DNA from: Oidiodendron maius Zn
Lineage: Eukaryota; Ascomycota; Leotiomycetes; Myxotrichaceae
Direction: 5' to 3'
Assembly: GCA_000827325.1 (NCBI GenBank)
Contig: KN832871.1
Location: forward strand, 1,302,001 to 1,366,000
Length of the DNA stretch: 64,000 nucleotides
In this document: positions 57,173-64,000 of the stretch, piece by piece
Layout of the letters: every line of letters begins with the position of its first letter
Numbering within the stretch: position 1 is the stretch's first letter
Position numbers and translations under genes: made by a program
Notes under the pieces: model-generated
The model's database searches: none
What the model was told of the DNA's origin: nothing
The model's input: the letters and a program-made list of their open reading frames with translations, nothing else

Positions 57173-57793
57173 ATGCGCATTGAGACGTGCTATTTCTGTT
57201 CGCAGCCCTGCTACCCTAGCAAGGGGATCACTTTCATTCGCAACGATGCAAGGGCATTTCGATTCTGTCGCAGCAAGTGCCATAAATCCGTGAATTAATC
57301 TGCACTCCTCCATTTAAAGACGGTTGCTAACGTCTACCCCTCACAGTTCAAGATGAAGAGAAATCCCCGCAAGCTTAAGTGGACAAAAGCATTCCGCAAA
57401 TCTGCAGGCAAAGAGATGGTCGTCGACAGCACACTAACCTTTGCGGCACGGCGCAACATACCTGTGCGGTATAATCGCGAGCTCGTGGAAAAGACACTCA
57501 AGGCGATGGAGCGGGTCAGCGAGATCCGGCAGAAGCGCGAGCGTGTATTCTACAAGAAGCGTATGGCGGGCAACAAAGAGCGCGAGCGGGAGGCGAACAG
57601 GAAGCTAGTCGCGGAGAACGAGCACCTGCTACCGAAGATGAGAGCGAGCGAGAGGAAGGCCCTAGAGGAGGCGGACGAGGAGGTCGAGGAAGTACCACTG
57701 CAGAGGGAAAAGACGAAAGTGTTTGGAAAAATGCAGCAAAGGAGGAAGTTATTGGTTGACGGAAGCGTGGAGGATGAGATGGATATGGACTGA
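57173..57793 (+). CDS. rlp24: Rlp24 ribosome biogenesis factor (L24e family)
   Basis: Two exons: 57173..57289 and 57347..57793 (187 aa). Starts [20 protein letters not shown] with the L24e zinc-binding cysteines (CYFC and CRSKC), then [20 protein letters not shown] across the intron, a Rlp24 hallmark. The basic/acidic C-terminal extension ([16 protein letters not shown], ending EDEMDMD) recruits the AAA-ATPase Drg1 in yeast. It acts as a placeholder for Rpl24 on pre-60S particles. The junction residue is Ser where most relatives have Asn. Confidence 0.95.
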
Positions 57794-57922
57794 GCAGAGG
57801 ATGGTAGGCATGAGCTTTTGACGACCAGCTACGTTGATTGAGGGGTATTGGCGTTTCATGGGTTTCTGCAAAATGAGGAGTTTGGGATTTCTGCACTGAG
57901 TTATGGTAGAATACCCGACTGG

Positions 57923-58575
57923 CTATATCCACCAGGTAGACATACTGCCGATAAAAAAACAGATATCTTCACCTCGCTGTAGCCGTATCCTATGCACGGT
58001 TATCTCAAACTGCAGGATATTCCAGGGACTAACGTCACCTACCATATATACCCGATAAAAGTCCATCTTCCAAATATCCCCCTCTTTCACTAGCTTCGCT
58101 CTCGCGGCCCATTCCAACTGTTCCATTGTCAGCTCTGGTACCACCATCCTTAAAAGTAAGGAACCGTACAGACGCCTCCCGCTTGTCTTTGAAGGTGTAA
58201 TCCACAATCCCATAAAGCATAATCTCATCCGCTCCAGTTCCAAAAGGAAAAATCTTCAGCGGCGTGTGCAATCGTATTGCCACCGTCTTCCACATGTCCT
58301 CCCTGAGTTGGAGAATCTCTACCTAGCATTCAGTATGCTTATTCTGCACCACCACAAATAGGTACTGGAGTGATAAGAGGAATGGATATATCACCTTCTC
58401 TGCCAACCGCATTCCTGCTACCTACGAATACAGTAGCGCTATTTGTGAAGAAGTCTGCGTATTTCTCATGTTCTCCTGCTATGTCTGATCGTTGGTAGAA
58501 GGCCTCGAAAAACGTCTTTATCCCAGCTTCAACCGGGACGTTGGCGGGATACTCGGAAGTGTATGAGTGAGGCAT
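57923..58575 (-). CDS. SnoaL-like (NTF2-fold) protein, odd junctions
   Basis: Exons on minus: 58575..58395, 58318..58170, 58132..57923 (179 aa if read this way). The NTF2-like fold is visible: VEAGIKTFFEAFYQRSDIAG, DFFTNSATVFVGSRNAVGRE, EILQLREDMWKTV, LKIFPFGTGADEIMLYGIVD, and EQLEWAARAKLVKEGDIWKM. Such proteins bind or convert small ligands; the fungal group is uncharacterised. Two oddities: the step from REAS to LTMEQLEW needs an intron of only 37 nt (58169..58133), or else a frameshift has occurred; and the C-terminus after DFYRVYM is long and atypical, so a further intron may be missing. The first intron uses the second of two close acceptors (CTAGGTAG). Confidence 0.65.
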
Positions 58576-58853
58576 TGTGATTACGAAGCTAATCTTTTAA
58601 AGATTTTTAGTCCTTGTTGTTATACTAACGATACTCAAGACGTGATGATTTCCTTGGGGTGTGACGGTTGGATGCTTTGACAGCGGGAATTAATAATATA
58701 CGGGGAGTGGTATGCAAAAGCCGAGAGATACGCAGAATATGATTATCCTAGTATGATGATGGATAGTAACCTTCATTGCTACAGGCTAATCTTGGATAAC
58801 AGAAGTTGGTCTCAAAATAAATCTTATCGTCAGGTTCAAGAAACTAGTAGATC
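58576..58853. other. Intergenic region
   Basis: AT-rich region upstream of the SnoaL-like gene and downstream of the next leftward gene. Nothing specific was recognised. Confidence 0.5.
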
Positions 58854-60667
58854 CTAGCCACCGCCACGATGCTGGAATATTTTATCTAGTCTTGCGCTCT
58901 TGTCCCAGAATATTTCCTCTTCTCCCTGTTGGTTATATCTCTTGAAATACTCGATCCTATGCTCTGGAATAAACTCATCATCCGTGGTGTCTCTGGCCCA
59001 CTGCAGTGCTGGCTTTTCCATCAGTCTTGAAGAATGGCGATCCTTATACCCGACCACGAACTCGTCAATATCATATTCGCCTCCATATCGAAGTCGATTA
59101 AGGACGTCCGATGCAGGTCGAAGTTTGTTGGTTGACTTAGATACCTCCGCTGGTGTGTCCCCGTGACTCTTCTGCTCCTTAGACAACTCCCTCTTTTCTC
59201 GATTTGACAGCTTTAGTGAGTGCAATTCCCTTGACCCTTCTTCTGACTTCATTATTGGTCGCGGCCAATTCCTAGTGCAAGTCTTAAGATCCAACTTCTC
59301 TAGTTCCGACTTGTCATGGATTATTATGACATCCAGAAAGCACTGGCTTTTAGAGGTAAGGTCATCATCGGTAATGCCAAGCTTCCATCGTTCGGCAACT
59401 TGCATCACAGCAGAGAGAAGAGACTTTTCAATATCAAGGCCAAGAAGGAAGCACCCTTCATACACTCCATCGCCAGAAGTCGCATGACGGCGTACAAGGC
59501 GCTGTGGCCAGATGCGGAATCGTTGACCTGATCCAGAAGCTTGCCTAGGAGCGAGAACAAGTGCATTAAGATCTAAAATATTAGTTTCTGGAGACTAATG
59601 CTTCTCGCAATATGCTTACTAGTTTTAAGCCACTCTAGTCTACGTTCCACCATTGATAGCCACTCGCCTCCCATCAAACCTGATGGTCCAGCATATAGCA
59701 TCGTGACTTGGAGATAGTAAGGATAATCCAGTTTTCTGTGCAGCGGTTCGACTTCGATTTGGGAGAGCAATTGATGCCAGTGATTTGATCGATATTTGAG
59801 TGCTTGGGGATAATGAAGTCCCCATAGCTCGACAAATCTGGAAATGATAGAAGAGAAGTCTTCGTTACAATCAAGGGACGTATTATCGCACAGTTCAAAG
59901 ACATGCTGAGCATCCTTATCACTATCGAAAAGGCCCCAGGCTATTGCCCAAGCCCTTTTATAGTAGTAGGCTCTCCGATAGTCGGGATTGGTATTAAATT
60001 TCTCGTCGAGCCTATGTCCTTGCTGTAGTTTTGCCACTTCTTGTTGGAGGGCTACGCTGCAGCTGTTGCGGTCCTCTAGAAATGAAACTGGGGCATCAAG
60101 TATGTTAGGGTAGCTGCTGCAGTGTTAGCAATTATCAAAGATAAGGCCGTATTAGACACACGTTCGGACTAATGGCTCGCACTGGAGGTATCTCAGCTCG
60201 AACAAATGGGATTCAACACGAAGTGTGATTTGGGGTATTTCTCCTTGTAAAACTTCGTGTACAACTACTTTGGCCGTCCCATTATTCTGGGCCTGTGCAA
60301 TTGCTTCCCAAAGTAGCTCGACAAATATCTTACGCCCAGCCGTTCCGAAAGCCACGCATTGAAGGGCTTCATTGGTGGCCGTAAGCCCGAGAGCATGATT
60401 TCCTGAAGGTAGGAGAACGATTGCGGGCAGCGACGCAGCCCTCGCCAATCTGGCGCTGATGGCGTACTCATCAGCAGGCTGGTCAATATCGTGGTCCACC
60501 GCAACACCAGATCTGGAGCGGGAGAGATTTTGTAGTTGCATGAACGCCTGTCTTACGCTGTCCCACCACTGAGACGGTGGCATATTGTAAACCTCCTCGA
60601 GATGTTTGTCCAACTTGGAGCCATCAGACTGCACCGAGGTGCTTTGAGAGGCGTTGGATCCCGCCAT
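58854..60667 (-). CDS. Degenerate PAP-type nucleotidyltransferase with MJ1316 (DUF504) domain
   Basis: Three exons on minus: 60667..60162, 60116..59620, 59572..58854 (573 aa). Residues 25-170 resemble a poly(A)-polymerase-type nucleotidyltransferase (LPAIVLLPSGNHALGLTATN), then a helical PAP-central-like region (YYYKRAWAIAWGLFDSDKDA, FVELWGLHYPQALKYRS), a PAP C-terminal RNA-binding-like segment (FRIWPQRLVRRHATSGDGVY; EGCFLLGLDIE) and a C-terminal MJ1316 domain (RPASDVLNRLRYGGEYDIDE, DDEFIPEHRIEYFKRY), linked in archaea and eukaryotes to recognising modified RNA ends. The GS motif reads SGN and the DxD carboxylates (SDIDC in relatives) are replaced in TNEALQC, so catalysis looks lost. The 2H-phosphoesterase module that accompanies MJ1316 in some relatives is not seen. 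The acceptor at 60117/60114 is a NAGNAG pair. Confidence 0.8.
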
Positions 60668-61556
60668 TTGCACGAAACTTCTCGGGTCTTTACAGTCGTT
60701 GATAAATTTAACAGCAGAAGAGCGCGAAACGAATTACGGAGCCTACCTTCCTAACATCTCCCTACCTATATACTCGCACTGTCTGCAAACACTGAGCCCC
60801 AGAAGAGAACGGCCGCGGCCATAGAGTCATCGGGCAGAGAGGCAAAGCTCCAGGAGTATGCTCTCCGTATACTCTGCGCCTTGTTGCCCTTGACTCAGCC
60901 AACCCACTAGGGTCGAGGTCCAGGTTGATCACAGACCTATCACGTGTACTATTAGCACGTCATTTAAGTTGGTACGAGGGAGGAGACATACGAGTATGCT
61001 GTGCCCCTGTTCTCAGGATAAGCACCAACTACCACAGAGAGGGCGAGAGTCCGCGGTCTGGGCATTCTGGCGGAGCATCTGGGCCAAGTCTCCCCGGCCT
61101 TGGCTAAGATGGGATAAATCCACACACATAATGCGGATGGAGACACCCCTGCGGAACCAGCACCGGCGAAAAGAGGATAGAGGGCCCCCGAGTGGCGATA
61201 AATTCCCCCATTGGTTGTTCCTCCGGCGTCCCGCGTTGTGCCAAGACTCTTGGCATGCGCGGAAAGTCTTGGCACTCCCTACAAGAGGCCAGAGGCCCTC
61301 GCCTTCGGGTTTGGGGATTCGCCGGAAGGTTCACTATATTATTATCCAGTTTCTCTCCCGAGTGGCCTGTGGCAGATACGCTCCCTCCCTATAGTTCTTG
61401 CGCAGAATTTCTCCCTACAGCTTTCAGAGGAGAAGATATATAAACTTCTCTTTCCCCCCCACCCACTTTCTCCCGAGATTTATCCGACACCCGGCCTTAC
61501 ATTTTTCCATCCCGTGCCTGGCTCCCCCCTCACCGCCTCCCTAATACGATCTCGTC
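60668..61556. promoter_or_regulatory. pacC upstream region (divergent with NTase gene)
   Basis: 889 bp between start codons. The right two-thirds contains the PacC-site cluster listed separately and a CT-rich leader immediately before pacC. Confidence 0.6.
61083..61273. promoter_or_regulatory. Cluster of five PacC-type GCCAAG sites
   Basis: Matches to the PacC core GCCARG lie at 61083 (+), 61099 (-), 61240 (+), 61249 (-) and 61268 (-). A sixth, GCCAGG on the minus strand, is at 61517-61522. The 61239-61255 sites form a perfect palindrome (TGCCAAGACTCTTGGCA), and GTGCCAAGAC is repeated in inverse orientation at 61265-61274. In A. nidulans pacC is itself alkaline-responsive, so autoregulation is the natural reading; this is inference from sites. 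Confidence 0.75.
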
Positions 61557-63523
61557 ATGTCTGCACAGAACAGCCAGCATGATACTGCCGCTCCTCGAGC
61601 TGGCGATGCCCAGTCTACTATTACCAATGCTTCCACCGCCACGCTGCCTTCGGGTGCCAGCGCTGAGGACACTCTACTATGCAAGTGGAAGCAGTGTGGT
61701 GAGCGAGCTGACTCTGCTGAGAGCCTCTTTGTAAGTCCTATACATTTTGGGCGAGAAAGTCACAAAGGTCATTAATTCTCTGCAGGAGCATCTCTGTGAA
61801 AGACATATCGGACGAAAGAGCACTAATAACCTGAACCTCGTCTGTGGCTGGGAGGGATGTAACACCAGCACGGTCAAACGTGACCACATCACCTCCCACG
61901 TTCGGGTTCACGTCCCGCTCAAACCTCACAAGTGTGGCTTTTGCGGCAAGGCCTTCAAGCGGCCGCAGGACTTGAAGAAGCATGTCAAGGTAGACCTCCA
62001 ATGGCCCTCCTCACACAATCTCTTTGGCTGATAACAACTCATCAGACTCATGCTGATGACTCCGTCCTCGTGTCCCCTCCGGGCCACCCCTCCAACCCGA
62101 ACTCAGGGTACAGACATCCGCCACCCAAAAGTAAGTTGAACATTGCAGTGGAGCTTTCTCCTTGTAAGCCCATATCTGACTGCAGGGAGTAGTGATTGCT
62201 GACCTTTCAAACGTCGCAGCTACAGCCACTGGCTACTATGATCACCAAAGCCACATGCACCATAGCGGTCCTCCAGCAGGCTATGCCAATCCTCACCACC
62301 ATGCGCCCACTGGCTACTACACCCCTCAGCAACCCAGCAACTATGGACCTGTTTATTATCAAGGAGCCGACCTTGGCCAGAATGGTTACGACAATCGAAA
62401 GCGCTACGACGCTTTGAACGACTTCTTTGGCGATGCCAAACGTCGTCAGATTGACCCTACCTCGTACGCCGAAGTGGGGAGCCGTTTGACCCTTCTCCAA
62501 GGCATTCCCTTCCAGGGAGGCGGACTCTCCGACTACATACCAACCGGCCCGGCAATGGTCTCAGCCAACGGCCACGGAGGAAGCGCTGGCCCCATTGCTC
62601 AACATCAATACGCTCTCCCGCCAATGCCCAACCTGAGAACCAAGAACGACCTTCTCAACATCGATCAGTTCTTGGAGCAGGTCCAATCCACGGTCTATGA
62701 GAGCTCAAATTCAGCGGCAGCTGCTGGCGTCCAGCAGCCTGGTGCCCATTACACACACACTGCTGATACCTACCGCCAGAGCCATTCCCCTCCCCACAAC
62801 CTCCAAAGCCTCGGCCACATGGCATCCCAGGTCTCATCTGCCCACAGCACCGCCCCCATGAGAGCCACCCACTCGTCCCAATCGAACGCATCCGGCACAC
62901 CGGCCTTGACTCCGGCCTCAAGCTCCGTCTCCTACACTTCCGGCCACTCCCCCACCTCTTCGCAGCATGGTCTGTCCCCAACCCCTGGCCACAGCTCCAC
63001 CTCCGCGCCTTACCCAAGCCTGCCGGCCGACGCAAACGGCTACTCTCCTCACTCCAATGCCGCCCCGGCTTCCACCCTTGGGACTAATTTCGAGAACGAC
63101 TTCCGCAGACGCTACTCAGGCGGTATGCTGCAGCGCAGCGCTTACCCGGACTCCTCCTCCCGCGCAGACGAGTATCCCTCGACTCCAACTCCCACAAAAG
63201 AGCACCCTGAGGCCGTTGTCCGCTCCTCCGCCTCCAATGCCTATCCGTCGCTCACCAGTATCAGCTCACTTGGCAGTGATAGCTCTGAGAGCGGCGATAG
63301 CGCCACGACCCGCACTGAGGAGGTTGATCGGCGCGAGGAGGAGTGGGTAGAGAACATTCGCGTGATCGAGGCCTTGCGGAGACTCATCGGCGAGAGGCTT
63401 GAGAGGAAGGAGTACGAAGATGATGGCGATGTCGCAATGTCTGGTACCGCTGAGCACAGGCAGACACAGCCCGCGCAGACTCACGGCCAGAGCTTGTATC
63501 CTGTCCTGAGAGCTGATGACTAA
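61557..63523 (+). CDS. pacC: PacC ambient-pH transcription factor
   Basis: Four exons: 61557..61730, 61786..61989, 62046..62130, 62193..63523 (597 aa). Three C2H2 zinc fingers: [19 protein letters not shown] / EHLCERHIG (about 41-66, split by intron 1), [20 protein letters not shown], and [20 protein letters not shown], with TH after intron 2. The region [20 protein letters not shown] / [10 protein letters not shown] and [20 protein letters not shown] are conserved PacC segments. YPSL twice and YPVL near the end resemble the YPxL/I sites bound by PalA. At alkaline pH, PacC is cut in two steps to an activator of alkaline and repressor of acid genes. Intron 3 could end at 62192 or 62189; the CAG at 62185 would lead to a stop. 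Confidence 0.96.
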
Positions 63524-64000
63524 CCTCTAAAGTTTTGTTGCTGGAAAGCTGACTTTGATCCTTATTTTCTTCTTAGTTTGTGTTCTGTTTTCCCGTCGTT
63601 TGATATACATGCATGCGTGGGCGTTTTAAGCTGGGTGGGATACGAATGATAGTGGAAGGCTTGACGGATGAATAAGTTGACTTGTGTTTGGAAATGGGTC
63701 GTTAGTACCCTACCTGCTCTTCTCTCCTGGGTCCGCGTACGGCTACGATGATTGCACGAAAATGGGGATAAGTCCTTGATTATTTGCCTACTCCAAAATA
63801 CCAAAATGATGAATATATGAAGTATTTTGTGTGTCCGCTCCGTTCGTTAGCTATGATGTGAATTCCAATGCTCCCTGGATTATATACATTGAGAGTATCG
63901 TATTAACTGAACATACGAAACAATTTGAGCCTTCGAGAAAACTATTTTAATGTATTTTGACTTTACATCGAGTGTCCTGCAACTCGGTCTCAACGTAGGG
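63524..64000. other. pacC 3' flank to window end
   Basis: AT-rich region with no ORF resembling a known family. Probably the pacC 3'-UTR and intergenic DNA. Confidence 0.5.

Noticed and set aside
57516-57932. Possible extra C-terminal exon of the SnoaL-like gene antisense to rlp24
   Set aside because: The reading contains YVYLVDIA, resembling the family ending, but then runs without a stop far into rlp24 antisense, so it is unlikely to be coding.

Overview
The window is nuclear DNA of a filamentous ascomycete (Pezizomycotina). Genes are intron-rich with short introns (about 45-70 nt, CTAAC/CTGAC-like branch points), and the set includes PacC, a Zn2Cys6 regulator, a BglF-type GH3 beta-glucosidase, a Ser/Thr-rich GPI wall protein and an Argonaute relic. 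The beta-glucosidase and PacC suggest Eurotiomycetes or a near relative; I cannot name the species.

Layout. 1-6.2 kb: the 3' part of a 2EXR/F-box-like gene (cut by the left edge), glycogenin and a Mn-type cation diffusion facilitator. 6.2-12.1 kb: gene-poor, with one uncharacterised single-exon gene. 12.1-24.8 kb (all minus strand): secreted beta-glucosidase, Cys-rich single-pass membrane protein, DUF3074 protein, and a Sip3/Lam-type sterol-transfer protein. 27-36.2 kb: Zn2Cys6 factor, Kri1, Rab5 GTPase, FIT2/Scs3 and an EXPERA-domain protein. 36.2-40 kb: an AT-richer island with a decayed Argonaute gene, a 416-bp MITE and an intron-containing tRNA-Thr. 41.4-64 kb: a dense block of GPI wall protein, LCAT-like acyltransferase, three-RRM protein, GST, complex I subunit, Sap18, Prp18, a small doubtful gene, a DEDDh nuclease, Pam18, Rlp24, a SnoaL-like protein, a nucleotidyltransferase-fold protein with an MJ1316 domain, and pacC.

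Many genes form divergent pairs sharing short intergenic regions: kri1/rab5, FIT2/EXPERA, GST/NDUFB4, sap18/prp18, pam18/rlp24, NTase/pacC. The housekeeping content covers ribosome biogenesis (kri1, rlp24), splicing (prp18), mitochondrial import and respiration (pam18, NDUFB4), and ER lipid handling (sip3, FIT2, EXPERA, LCAT-like).

I reconstructed exon structures by hand from splice signals, reading-frame continuity and family alignment from memory. Where total length divides by three and no stop interrupts I regard the model as good; doubtful junctions are flagged. I found no clearly new multi-gene system. The best leads are the Argonaute fossil with its MITE, the apparently inactive nucleotidyltransferase fused to an RNA-end-recognition domain, the palindromic PacC-site cluster, and the GC-AG introns of glycogenin.
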